Source of the DNA: MPNP01 sp026709725
Lineage (GTDB): Bacteria; Pseudomonadota; Alphaproteobacteria; Rhodobacterales; Rhodobacteraceae
Direction of reading: 5' to 3'
Assembly: GCA_965200805.1 (NCBI GenBank)
Contig: OZ241384.1
Location: 248,001-312,000, forward strand
DNA length: 64,000 nt
The notes beneath the pieces are model-generated. The model was given only the letters and a program-made list of their open reading frames with translations. It was not told where the DNA came from and did no database searches. Below, piece after piece: positions 45,775 to 54,547 of the stretch. The position numbers and the translations under genes are program-made. Positions within the stretch are counted from its first letter, which is position 1. The number at the start of each line of letters is the position of its first letter.

Positions 45775-46656
45775 ATGCACAAGACGGCTGGCGTGCCATC
45801 AGGCCCGGGGAGGCCAGACAACAGATCCGGCAACGCGGGCCGCGGGGGCCTCTTCGGTTTCTTCAGCCGCACCGGCGGTGATGACACTGACGGCGACAGC
45901 CGTGCCGATGAGGAAGACCCGGACCCGGCCGCCGCCCACACATCCGCTCCACATGACAGTGTCCCTGTTGTCGGCGATGTCATGGTGACCCGTGCCGATA
46001 TCATTGCCGTGGCCAATACCGCGTCCCTTGATGAGCTGGTCAAGATCTACAAGACCAGTGGCCGCACACGCATCCCGGTCTATGCAGAAACCCTCGACAA
46101 CCCGCTTGGCTTCGTCCATCTCAAGGATATCGCACTCGAATACGGCTTCAACGGCATGCACCGTGAATCCTTCAACTTCTCCCGCTGGCTGCGGGCACCG
46201 CTCTACGTTCCACCATCAATGGAAATTGCCAGTCTGCGTGCGACCATGCAGGCCGAAGCCTGTCACATGGCACTGGTTATTGATGAATACGGTGGGGTGG
46301 ACGGGCTGGTCACCATCGAGGATCTGCTTGAACATCACTTTGGCAAGATTCTTGATGAGCATGATCTGCCATCGGATGATGAAAACCGGCTGCACGAGAT
46401 CCGGCCCGGTGTCTATGAGTGCTCCGGCCAGACCCTCCTGAGAAGCATCGAGGCAGCCTATCAGCGCCCCCTCTTTGCCCAGAATGATGATGAAGAAATC
46501 GACACTATCGGCGGTTGGGTCTCAGCCAGCTGCAATCGCATACCTGAAACCGGTGACACGATCCTCATCGACAGTGACCGCATAAAGGTGACGATTATCA
46601 GGGCCGATGCCCGCAAGGTCAACTCCCTGCGATTAAGCCCAAACATCCCCGCCTGA
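45775..46656 (+). CDS. corC: CorC/HlyC family CBS-domain protein (YbeX)
   Basis: A 293-residue soluble protein. After a Gly/Asp-rich N-terminal linker come two CBS domains (about residues 60-185, with VMVTRADIIAV and LVIDEYGGVDGLVTIEDLLE) and a C-terminal transporter-associated domain (about 205-285, TIGGWVSASCNRIPETGD). The family is linked to Mg2+/Co2+ homeostasis and, through its operon, to ribosome maturation. The start at 45775 follows acagga and gives the usual length. Confidence 0.92.
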   Translation: MHKTAGVPSGPGRPDNRSGNAGRGGLFGFFSRTGGDDTDGDSRADEEDPDPAAAHTSAPHDSVPVVGDVMVTRADIIAVANTASLDELVKIYKTSGRTRIPVYAETLDNPLGFVHLKDIALEYGFNGMHRESFNFSRWLRAPLYVPPSMEIASLRATMQAEACHMALVIDEYGGVDGLVTIEDLLEHHFGKILDEHDLPSDDENRLHEIRPGVYECSGQTLLRSIEAAYQRPLFAQNDDEEIDTIGGWVSASCNRIPETGDTILIDSDRIKVTIIRADARKVNSLRLSPNIPA

Positions 46657-46659
46657 CAC

Positions 46660-48177
46660 TTGACAGAACGTGCCCAGATGCGGGCTTCTCTCCAACTCCT
46701 GCCGCTTGCGCCCATCGGCGGACTCGTTGCCGCTCTTGGTCAGGATCCCTACACGCTGCCACTTGCCCATCTTGCCGGACTTGCCCTCCTCTTTGCCCTC
46801 ATTCGCCACAGCCCGGACCGAACAGCGAGCGCCCTTCGGGGTTTCCTTTTCAGTCTCGGCTATTTTGGCCTCACCCTTGCCTGGCTCATCCATCCCTTCC
46901 AGGTGAACGCTGAAGCGCATGGCTGGCTCGCGCCCATCGCACTTGCCCTTCTCGTCACCGGACTTGCCTTCCTCTGGTCCCTCACCATCTGGCTCAGCCA
47001 CAACCTCACACCAGACCCGACCTGGCGTGCGTTCAGCACTGCTCTTCTCCTGACGATGACCGAAATGTTCCGTGAACATCTCTTCACCGGCTTTCCATGG
47101 GCACTGCCGGGCTACATCTGGACTGATCAACCGATCGGCCAGGCTGCATCACTCATCGGCGTTCACGGTCTGACGGCACTCACGCTCTTCGTTGCCGCCC
47201 TGCCCTTCACCGGCCGCCGCCCCATTGCCTCACTCCTGCTGGCTGCAGGACTGCTTGCATTCCTTCACACATTCGGTCTCATGCGCCTCGCAGCACACCC
47301 TTCCGATTCAGCCAACGGAATCCCCGTTCGTATTGTCCAGCCAAACATCCCCCAGGAGGAAAAGTGGCCAGCAGACTTTGCCGCCCGGAATCGCGACAGG
47401 CTGTTCACACTCTCACTGGCACCGGCCACCGAGACAGATCCGGTCCTGATCATCTGGCCCGAAACGGCCATCACCTGGGACCGTTTGGCGACCTCACAGA
47501 CAAATCTTCCTGCCGCGACCCTGCCCCCAAATCGTCAGATTCTGGCCGGCATCATCCGGCAGGATGATCACGCCGTCTACAATTCCGCCCTGCTTCACCA
47601 ACCCAACACTCCCATCACCCATATCGACAAGTCGCGGCTTGTTCCTTTCGGTGAGTACATCCCTCTGGCCGGTTTTCTCTCCCGGTTTGGCCTCGGCCCG
47701 CTTGCGGTTGGCGATTCTTCGGGCTTCTCCCGCGGTGATGCGTCCACGCTTCTGACAACGGCCGGCATCGGCCCCATCCGGGTCCTCATTTGTTACGAAG
47801 CCATCTTTCCGGGCCTTGTCCGTCAGCAGCACCGACCCATCGCCCTCGTCCAGATAACCAATGATGCCTGGTTCGGCGCCTATAGCGGTCCCTATCAACA
47901 TCTGACCCACTCCCGAATGCGCAGCATTGAGCTTGGCATCCCTCTCATGCGGGCCGCCAACACGGGGATCAGCGCACTGGTTGACAGCCACGGACGCATT
48001 ACCGCACACCTCTCCCTCGGCGAGACAGGAATCATTGATGCGCCTCTGCCCCCACCAGTCAGCAGTACCGTCTATGCCCGGCTTGGCGATGCACCCCTGC
48101 ACATGACACTCCTCATCCTGCTTCTCTTGCAGACACTCCAGCGAGTCCGTAACAGGGAGCGCATGAGGAGTGGGTAA
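46660..48177 (+). CDS. lnt: Apolipoprotein N-acyltransferase
   Basis: A 505-residue inner-membrane enzyme that adds the third acyl chain to the N-terminal Cys of lipoproteins. About six to seven helices precede the nitrilase-like periplasmic domain, where the catalytic Glu (IIWPETAITWD), Lys (IDKSRLVPFGEY) and Cys (VLICYEAIFP) are all present. The frame opens with a TTG at 46660, 4 bp after corC; an ATG at 46678 is an equally good start. The next gene metK begins 41 bp downstream. Confidence 0.94.
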   Translation: MTERAQMRASLQLLPLAPIGGLVAALGQDPYTLPLAHLAGLALLFALIRHSPDRTASALRGFLFSLGYFGLTLAWLIHPFQVNAEAHGWLAPIALALLVTGLAFLWSLTIWLSHNLTPDPTWRAFSTALLLTMTEMFREHLFTGFPWALPGYIWTDQPIGQAASLIGVHGLTALTLFVAALPFTGRRPIASLLLAAGLLAFLHTFGLMRLAAHPSDSANGIPVRIVQPNIPQEEKWPADFAARNRDRLFTLSLAPATETDPVLIIWPETAITWDRLATSQTNLPAATLPPNRQILAGIIRQDDHAVYNSALLHQPNTPITHIDKSRLVPFGEYIPLAGFLSRFGLGPLAVGDSSGFSRGDASTLLTTAGIGPIRVLICYEAIFPGLVRQQHRPIALVQITNDAWFGAYSGPYQHLTHSRMRSIELGIPLMRAANTGISALVDSHGRITAHLSLGETGIIDAPLPPPVSSTVYARLGDAPLHMTLLILLLLQTLQRVRNRERMRSG

Positions 48178-48218
48178 ACACCGATCCCTGTCCAAGGCAA
48201 ACTGTTGAGGAGCATATC

Positions 48219-49361
48219 ATGACCCGAAACTATGAATTTACATCCGAATCTGTCTCCCGGGGGCATCCTGACAAGATCTGCGACCAGATTTCGGATTCCG
48301 TCCTTGATGCATTTCTTGATGCCGACCCGGACGCCCGCCTTGGATGTGAGACGATGGTCACCAGCGACTGGGTGGCCGTGGGCGGCGAATACCGGGGGCC
48401 GCAAGCGGTTGTCGACAACATTGAATCGATCGTTCGTGAGTGCATAAGGAACATCGGTTATGAGCAGGATGCGTTCCACTGGGAGAGGGTCACCGTCGAA
48501 AACCATCTTGTTGGCCAGTCCGCTGATATCGCGAAAGGCGTTGATACCGGTGGAGCCGGTGACCAGGGACTCATGTTCGGTTTTGCCGTTGACCAGACCG
48601 ATGAGCTGATGCCGGCGCCAATCCATTATGCCCACCGCATCCTTGAATCTCTTGATGCTGCCCGCAACGCGGATCCCTCCTCTCCACTTGGACCCGATGC
48701 CAAAACCCAGCTCACGTTTCGCTATGTCAATGATCAGCCTGTCGCCATCACCCGGATTGTCGTTTCATCCCAGCACCAGGCCGGCCTGAGTTCGGATGAT
48801 GTCCGGCAGATAATCCAGCCGGTCGTCAGCCCCGTCATCGATCGCTATCTCACAGACGATACGGACTGGCTGATCAATCCAACCGGTGAATTTGTCAGGG
48901 GGGGTCCACAGGCCGATGCCGGGCTGACCGGACGCAAGATCATCGTCGATACCTACGGCGGCTCCGCGCCTCATGGGGGCGGTGCATTCTCCGGCAAGGA
49001 TCCCACCAAAGTGGATCGATCGGCAGCCTATGCCGCCCGGTATCTCGCCAAGAATATTGTGGCCGCCGGCCTGGCCGGGAGTTGCCTCATCCAGGTCTCC
49101 TACGCGATCGGTGTTGCTGAACCCACCTCCCTCACCATTGACATGCGGGGCACCCACCGGGCTGATCCCGAAGCCATCCGCTCCCGCATCCTTGATGTCA
49201 TGCCCATGACGCCGGGCAGCATCCGCGAGACGCTGTGCCTCAACAACCCGATCTATCTCCCCACCGCCGCCTATGGGCATTTTGGCCGCGTGCCCGGTCC
49301 CGGACATGCCTTCTCATGGGAGGCATGCAACCTCATCGACAGCCTCAGGGATCTCGCCTGA
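48219..49361 (+). CDS. metK: S-adenosylmethionine synthase
   Basis: A 380-residue enzyme with FTSESVSRGHPDKICDQISD at the N-terminus, GAGDQGLMFGFA and the P-loop-like GGGAFSGKDPTKVDRSAAY. It makes AdoMet from Met and ATP in the cytoplasm, supplying the methyl donor to TrmB encoded next. The ribosome site is tgaggag. No SAM riboswitch is seen in the 41-bp leader. Confidence 0.98.
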   Translation: MTRNYEFTSESVSRGHPDKICDQISDSVLDAFLDADPDARLGCETMVTSDWVAVGGEYRGPQAVVDNIESIVRECIRNIGYEQDAFHWERVTVENHLVGQSADIAKGVDTGGAGDQGLMFGFAVDQTDELMPAPIHYAHRILESLDAARNADPSSPLGPDAKTQLTFRYVNDQPVAITRIVVSSQHQAGLSSDDVRQIIQPVVSPVIDRYLTDDTDWLINPTGEFVRGGPQADAGLTGRKIIVDTYGGSAPHGGGAFSGKDPTKVDRSAAYAARYLAKNIVAAGLAGSCLIQVSYAIGVAEPTSLTIDMRGTHRADPEAIRSRILDVMPMTPGSIRETLCLNNPIYLPTAAYGHFGRVPGPGHAFSWEACNLIDSLRDLA

Positions 49362-49376
49362 ACGCCGCTGCTCTGC

Positions 49377-50090
49377 ATGGTGCCTCGTCAGACCGGATCT
49401 GGCCGTCGTCTGCATGGCCAGCGTTCCGGCCGGCCACTCAGCCCCAGCCTCAGAAGCCATCTCGAACATCATCTTGCAGCACTCGACCTCACCAACGCCG
49501 TCCATTGTGACCGCGAGAACGGCAATGGACTGGATCCGGCCCGCCTTTTTCCGGGCAGCCCATGCTGCTGGCTTGAAATTGGCTTCGGCAACGGCGAGCA
49601 TCTGGTTCATCATGCCCGCAACAATCCGCATGTTGGTCTCATTGGCTGCGAGGCCTATATGCGTGGTGTTGCATCCGCGGTCGGAAAGATTCGTGATGCC
49701 GGTCTCGCCAACATCCGAATCCATCCCGGTGATATCCGGGACCTCCTCGATATCCTGCCAACCCGGTCAATCACCCGAACCTTTCTGATGTTTCCTGATC
49801 CCTGGCCCAAACGCCGCCACCACAAGCGCCGCTTTGTCAACCGGGAATATCTTGATCCGCTCGCGCGGGTCATGGCCCCGGGCGCCGAGTTGCGCATTGC
49901 CACCGATAGTGCCGATTATGTGCGCCAGACTCTTGCGATGATCGTGATTCACGGGAAGTTTCAATGGACAGCACGAAGCGCAGGAGACTGGGATTCCCGA
50001 TGGAACGATTCCACTGTCACACGTTATGAAGAAAAAGCCCTGGGCAGAAACGCCCGCTGTTTCTATCTGACCTTCACGCGCAAATCGTGA
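49377..50090 (+). CDS. trmB: tRNA (guanine-N7)-methyltransferase
   Basis: A 237-residue class I methyltransferase. The N-terminus RRLHGQRSGRPLSPSLRSHL, the AdoMet loop WLEIGFGNGEHL, and FLMFPDPWPKRRHHKRRFV are TrmB signatures. It methylates G46 of tRNAs. It lies 15 bp after metK. The last 17 bp overlap the 3' end of the convergent aroA. Confidence 0.96.
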   Translation: MVPRQTGSGRRLHGQRSGRPLSPSLRSHLEHHLAALDLTNAVHCDRENGNGLDPARLFPGSPCCWLEIGFGNGEHLVHHARNNPHVGLIGCEAYMRGVASAVGKIRDAGLANIRIHPGDIRDLLDILPTRSITRTFLMFPDPWPKRRHHKRRFVNREYLDPLARVMAPGAELRIATDSADYVRQTLAMIVIHGKFQWTARSAGDWDSRWNDSTVTRYEEKALGRNARCFYLTFTRKS

Positions 50091-51465
50091 CACCGCCCTC
50101 TGCATGACCCGCTTGAACAAACTCTGCTCCAAGGCTTTCCATCAGACCGATGAACCCGGGGAAACTGGTCCTGATCGGTCGGGCATCATCCACACCAATC
50201 GGTGCTTTGGCTGCCAGTCCCAAACACAGGAAACTCATTGCGATCCGGTGATCATGAAATGTCCGGCAGACAGCACCTCCGGACACCGAACCGGCCCCCC
50301 GTCCGTGCACCGTCATCCCGTCTTCATGTTCGGTGATCCTGACACCGCACCGCTCCAGTCCTTCAACCATTGCTGCGATCCGATCGCATTCCTTGACCCG
50401 CAACTCGGCGATTCCCCGCATGACGGTATCCCCTTCCGCACACGCTGCGACGGCAGCAAGGATTGGATATTCGTCAATCATGGTTGGCGATCGCTCAGGT
50501 GGAACATCAACACCCACCAGATCCTGTGATCGGACTCGAAGATCGGCGACCGGCTCACCACCAGCCTGGCGCTCATTCTCAATCACAATTCCGGCCCCCA
50601 TTTCATCCAGCGTTGTCAGCAAACCGGTCCGTGTTGGATTCACCCCAATGCCGGGCAGCACAATGTCCGCATCTTCCGTCATCAGACCCGCAGCCAGCGG
50701 GAAAGCCGCCGATGAGATATCCCCCGGCACCGTCAGTGACTGTGGCACCATCTCGACATGACCCCGGACGTGAATCTGTCGTTCTGCTCCATCCATCTCC
50801 ACTGAAAGGTCTGCCCCAAATGCCGCAAGCATACGCTCGGTATGGTCCCGTGTCGGGGCATCCTCGATCACCGTCGTCCGCCCCCTGCAATTGAGGCCGG
50901 CATAAAGGATCGCCGACTTGACCTGAGCAGAAGGGACCGGCAATGCATACGTCACCGGAATCGGCAGGGGCGCGCCCGTCATTGTCAGGGGCAGCCTGCC
51001 GTGCAGCCTGCCCCGAAAGCGGGCTCCGAATTCCGCAAGCGGGTCAACAACACGATCCATCGGTCGTGAACGGAGTGATGCGTCTCCGGTCAGGATTGCC
51101 GTGACCTGCGATGTTGCCAGAGCCCCCATGAGCAAGCGCACACCGGTACCGGAATTGCCGCAATCAAGAATGTCTTCCGGTTCAAGAAAGCCACCGACAC
51201 CGACACCATTCACGGTCCAGTTGCCATCGCCGTCCGTTGCAATCCATGCCCCCATCTGCCGACAGGCCCCCACTGTCGCCATGACATCATCGGCTTCCAG
51301 CAATCCCCTGATGCGGGTTTCGCCCACGCACAATGACCCCGTCAACACCGCACGGTGTGAAATCGACTTGTCACCCGGAACATGCGCCCGCCCGACCAGA
51401 CCCCGCGACGGCATGGCCCGGCACGGCATGGTCACTTCATCACAGGACGGTCTGGAGTCTGGCAT
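50074..51465 (-). CDS. aroA: 3-phosphoshikimate 1-carboxyvinyltransferase (EPSP synthase)
   Basis: A 463-residue enzyme, slightly longer than usual. VPGDKSISHRAVL, DCGNSGTGVRLLMG, and IDEYPILAAVAACAEG with LRVKECDRI are the substrate-binding signatures. It condenses shikimate-3-phosphate with PEP. The start at 51465 gives an 18-residue leader before PSRGLVGRAHVPG; internal Mets at codons 13 and 18 are possible starts. In many alphaproteobacteria aroA directly precedes cmk on the same strand. Here it is inverted and separated from cmk (59094) by about 7.6 kb of accessory and decayed DNA. Confidence 0.96.
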   Translation of the reverse strand: MPDSRPSCDEVTMPCRAMPSRGLVGRAHVPGDKSISHRAVLTGSLCVGETRIRGLLEADDVMATVGACRQMGAWIATDGDGNWTVNGVGVGGFLEPEDILDCGNSGTGVRLLMGALATSQVTAILTGDASLRSRPMDRVVDPLAEFGARFRGRLHGRLPLTMTGAPLPIPVTYALPVPSAQVKSAILYAGLNCRGRTTVIEDAPTRDHTERMLAAFGADLSVEMDGAERQIHVRGHVEMVPQSLTVPGDISSAAFPLAAGLMTEDADIVLPGIGVNPTRTGLLTTLDEMGAGIVIENERQAGGEPVADLRVRSQDLVGVDVPPERSPTMIDEYPILAAVAACAEGDTVMRGIAELRVKECDRIAAMVEGLERCGVRITEHEDGMTVHGRGAGSVSGGAVCRTFHDHRIAMSFLCLGLAAKAPIGVDDARPIRTSFPGFIGLMESLGAEFVQAGHAEGGVTICA

Positions 51466-51577
51466 CTGGCTGCTTCGCGGTCACTAAAGGGGGTTCACGA
51501 AAACATTTCCGGCAAGATTCAGTCACGGCACCGCCAATGAAGGCATCTCGTTCGCTTTTCGATTCCTCCTGCCATCT

Positions 51578-52024
51578 CTATCCGCATGACAGATGGAATG
51601 CGAATCGGGTCAATGGCCGGCAAAGGCGAAGCGTGCGCAGGACACGGTTCTGCAACGGGGCTGGCATATCATGCTCCCTCGCCGTCCGGGGCCATCCCGG
51701 GACTGCATCAACAGTCTGTTCGGGGCCGAGTTTCGCACGATTGCGCGGCGGCCCGGCATACTTCACCAGATGCTTGGGATCCTCACGTGTGGAATCGACA
51801 GTTCTGCCATTAGGACCCGGTTGGTGGCATCGTGTGAAATCACTGCCCCCGGCATGACAGGGATCATGGGCCGGAGCCGTGTCCCAATGACCCTGACGAT
51901 GATCCATCATGAAACCAAAATTCTTCACATGGTCATCCTGATTGCATCCAACCGGACTGAAGACAGCACGATGAAACTGTTCCGCCCTCGCACTCTGCGA
52001 CATGCCCAGTTGCCGCATCGTCAT
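51578..52024 (-). pseudogene. hipA: Decayed HipA-family toxin kinase (C-terminal part)
   Basis: Read on the minus strand this frame keeps the end of a HipA-like kinase: TMRQLGMSQSARAEQFHRAV, then the catalytic loop NQDDHVKN followed by FGFMMDHRQGHW and a degraded PAHDP where YDV is expected, then RHQ-like FTRCHQPGPNGR, and TVDAVPGWPRTAREH near the C-terminus. HipA proteins are Ser/Thr kinase toxins paired with a HipB antitoxin. Upstream (52025-52100) the reading continues only with stops and frame changes, and no N-terminal domain or hipB is found. I judge it inactive because the Mg2+-binding motif is lost and the N-terminus is missing. Confidence 0.65.
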
Positions 52025-52529
52025 GAAAGGCCGCTCACAGGAGTGCAGGATGGCGTGGCTTGGCGGCTATCCTGATCGAAAATGTGATGGACCGCCGGGT
52101 TCATTCCCGCATGAACCCGACCCTTGCTCCGGTTCAAAACCGGGGCATTGCACCTCAGAGTGGGCGTGGGGATCGAAAAATATGCCGGCGCTTTCCCTGA
52201 TCTGGCTGAACTGTGGCAAACCTGTTTTCTCCATGCATGGCACACAGTCAATGTGATCGGGATGGATGCTGATGCAGAAGCAAGAGAAACTGTTACTGGT
52301 CTGGGGCGTTTTCATTGACAAATCTGAACATGGTGCGGATCATGGGCATGGAATGGTTTTTAAATAAATCTTGAAAATTACGCACAGATTTCCAAGATGA
52401 TTTGTCAGAGTTTGCATGATTGGGAGCAAATATGGCACGTGATGCATATCGATACCGTTTCAAAAAGGATCTGACGATGACCGCCTTGTGTGCCATTCTG
52501 CAGGCATATGGCAGAGACAGAGCGAGGCT
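52025..52529. other. Decayed or noncoding region upstream of the hipA remnant
   Basis: No intact gene. The first ~80 bp on the minus strand contain traces of the HipA sequence before TMRQLG in disrupted frames. The rest gives no recognisable product. A TTGACA at 52315-52320 has no good -10 partner. Confidence 0.4.
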
Positions 52530-52727
52530 ATGGCTTCAGATGAATGGCGTGAGCGTATGGCCCGACTGGAGGAGCGCATGAATACGATGGACGAACGCTA
52601 CGATAAGGGCTGGGCTCTCCTGCGGGAAGACATGGCCAAGCGCGAAACACGGATGCTGCTTGCGGTCGCCGGAATGATAGGCCTTGCCGTTACCGTTCTC
52701 GGCATTCTAATCGGACTACCTTCCTGA
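52530..52727 (+). CDS. Small coiled-coil, C-terminal membrane-anchored protein
   Basis: A 65-residue protein. Residues 5-40 are a charged amphipathic helix (RMARLEERMNTMDERYDKGW) and residues about 43-63 are a single membrane helix (LLAVAGMIGLAVTVLGILIG). The start at ATG 52530 has gcgagg upstream; the frame also opens from GTG 52488. Proteins of this layout are common small ORFs near toxin-antitoxin and mobile DNA, but I cannot name the family. It sits between the hipA remnant and the IS110 remnant. Confidence 0.55.
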   Translation: MASDEWRERMARLEERMNTMDERYDKGWALLREDMAKRETRMLLAVAGMIGLAVTVLGILIGLPS

Positions 52728-52857
52728 CCACCACCCCTGCCTGCTTTTGCAAGCAGGGCACAGAGACAGGCAGATCGCCCGCACTATCATATCAAGGGTA
52801 TCGGATGGTTTGTTCGCAGATCTACGTTGATATGGATTGACCCAAGGGATTTCTCTA

Positions 52858-54077
52858 TTATTGAATGATACGACTCCTCGCAACATCATGACCGTGTCGG
52901 GATGCAGGCAGTGATTGCGACGGTGGATCACACTGATATTCGTGGGTTGGGTACCGCCAGACGTCACTTTCGTCACGGAGCTGCCTCTCTCCAAAAGCGC
53001 GGGTCACAGGCCAATGGACGTGCCGCATAGGCCGAACGAGGGTTCTCCTTCCGGGCTGCCTGCACCCCGATACGGTCGTGGACCGGGCCCTCATGCCAGG
53101 GCCCGGCTGGCATGCGGTCGCGCGTTGACCTCGCAAACGATGGCCCAGATGAAGCCCACAAGCTCCCGGGCCACGGCTGTGGTGACCCTGCACTGATGCT
53201 TGCGCACCGCACTGAGCCGGCTGGTGCGCGCACAGAGGCGCCCAAAGGGTCTCTTGGCGGGGCATGCCAAGCAATGGCCTGCACCCGCACCACCCCGGCG
53301 GGCCCTGGCCTGCAGGTGGCGCGTCTTGCGGGCCGGGAAGCGAGAGTTCCATGCGGCTTCCACTAGGATCCGCCGGACATGGCCGTTGCCGGTCCTGGTG
53401 ATCCCACCGGTGCGGCGCCCGGGTCCCGAGGAATGCTCGCTCGGGACCAGGCTAGGGAAACCCATCAGCTGGCGCGGGGTGTCGAGGCGGGTGATGGTGC
53501 CGAGCTCGGCGAGGATCGTCACGGCGCTCAGGACATGAATGCACCGGAGGCTGATCAGGGCCGTCACCCCCCTGTCAATCATATCCCCGGGGGCAGCGAC
53601 CAGTCTTTGGCCGCCGTGCGGATCGGATCCTCAAGATCCGCCACCCGCCGCGTGGCCTCCCGGGCGGAATCGACGTACTCCTGGAAGACGATCTGCTGGA
53701 CCGGGCTGTCGAAGGCCCGGGATGCCAGTGTCCCCATTGCGGGCGGCACGGCCCGTGCTGCCAACACAACCCTCGTGGGTGTGCGCATGAAGCACCCCCC
53801 CCCCCCCCATGGAATGATCCGGGGATCCTGTGGGGGCCAGCTGGGGACGCGCGCGGGACGGGTGTCCCTGCCGTCCGGGTACCCTTCACGTCAGACCGGT
53901 TTGATGCAGCATGGTCCCGCCTGCGGCGACCTGGCGACCATCCGGGGCTGTTGACCGGACCGGCGACAACCGGCTCCGCTTGGCACGGGTGGCCCCAGGG
54001 GAGGATTGGTCGAGGGTTGGCGGCCGACTCGTGCGGGAGCCAGGGCGCGTCAGGAGATGTCGGTAAACGTCAGCCAT
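52858..54077 (-). mobile_element. Degenerate IS110-family transposase
   Basis: Pieces of one IS110 transposase occur on the minus strand in several frames. 53886-54077 has VYRHLL...APDGRQVA, like the N-terminal DEDD region. 53579-53788 has SPVQQIVFQEYVDSAREATR (middle helices). 53091-53582 has ITRLDTPRQLMGFPSLVPSE, GGITRTGNGHVRRILVEAAW and TTAVARELVGFIWAI, the C-terminal Transposase_20 domain. Part of the domain (VQAIAWHA) is only readable in another frame near 53270. At least three frameshifts make it inactive. The C-terminal limit is uncertain. No terminal repeats were identified. Confidence 0.75.
53795..53808. repeat. 14-base C homopolymer inside the IS110 remnant
   Basis: An uninterrupted run of 14 C (G on the transposase strand) lies just upstream of the middle transposase fragment, near the point where its frame is lost. 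Such tracts slip easily; here it could have caused one of the inactivating frameshifts or be a sequencing weak point. Confidence 0.95.
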
Positions 54078-54256
54078 AGGAGAATCAGTCCCGTCACTGG
54101 GAAATGGTTTGTAAGGTAATGTTCAGATCTGATATTGATCACCTTGAAGACCAAAGGTTCCCCGGTGCTGTTTTTCTGCAGAGATTGGGACATTCCCACT
54201 TCTGAATCGAGATCAATTTCAATTCAACGTGAGATTGGATTAAGCGGGATGGTGCG

Positions 54257-54547
54257 TTGGGTATTGACTGGGACATCGCCAAGGCTGCGAGCAACCTTTG
54301 GAAGCACAAGGTTAGTTTCGAGATCGCGGCAACGGTCTTCGCTGATCCTCTCGCAATGTCGGTACTCGACGAAGATCATGGCCTATATGAAGAGCGCTGG
54401 TTAACGATCGGCCTTGCACAGGATCAGAAAATGTTGGTTGTTTCCCATACGTTCACTGAAGACGAGAATGGGAGGGCGTTGATAAGAATCATCTCAGCTC
54501 GTCGAGCCACATCAAACGAGCGCAGACAATATGAGTTTGGAAAATGA
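54257..54547 (+). CDS. brnT: BrnT-family (DUF497) ribonuclease toxin
   Basis: A 96-residue protein matching BrnT over its length: DWDIAKAASNLWKHKVSFE, AATVFADPLAM, EERWLTIGLAQ and the C-terminal RIISARRATSNERRQYE. BrnT toxins are RelE-fold RNases normally followed by a small antitoxin gene. The start is probably TTG 54257 (ggga 8 nt upstream; an in-frame stop lies at 54230). The TGA overlaps the ATG of the next gene (ATGA). That gene is not a short antitoxin but a 1495-residue ATPase/helicase. Base composition is clearly more AT-rich than the core genes, suggesting transfer. Confidence 0.88.
   Translation: MGIDWDIAKAASNLWKHKVSFEIAATVFADPLAMSVLDEDHGLYEERWLTIGLAQDQKMLVVSHTFTEDENGRALIRIISARRATSNERRQYEFGK

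Noticed and set aside
48178..48218. SAM riboswitch upstream of metK
   Set aside because: The leader is only 41 bp and shows no SAM-box structure.
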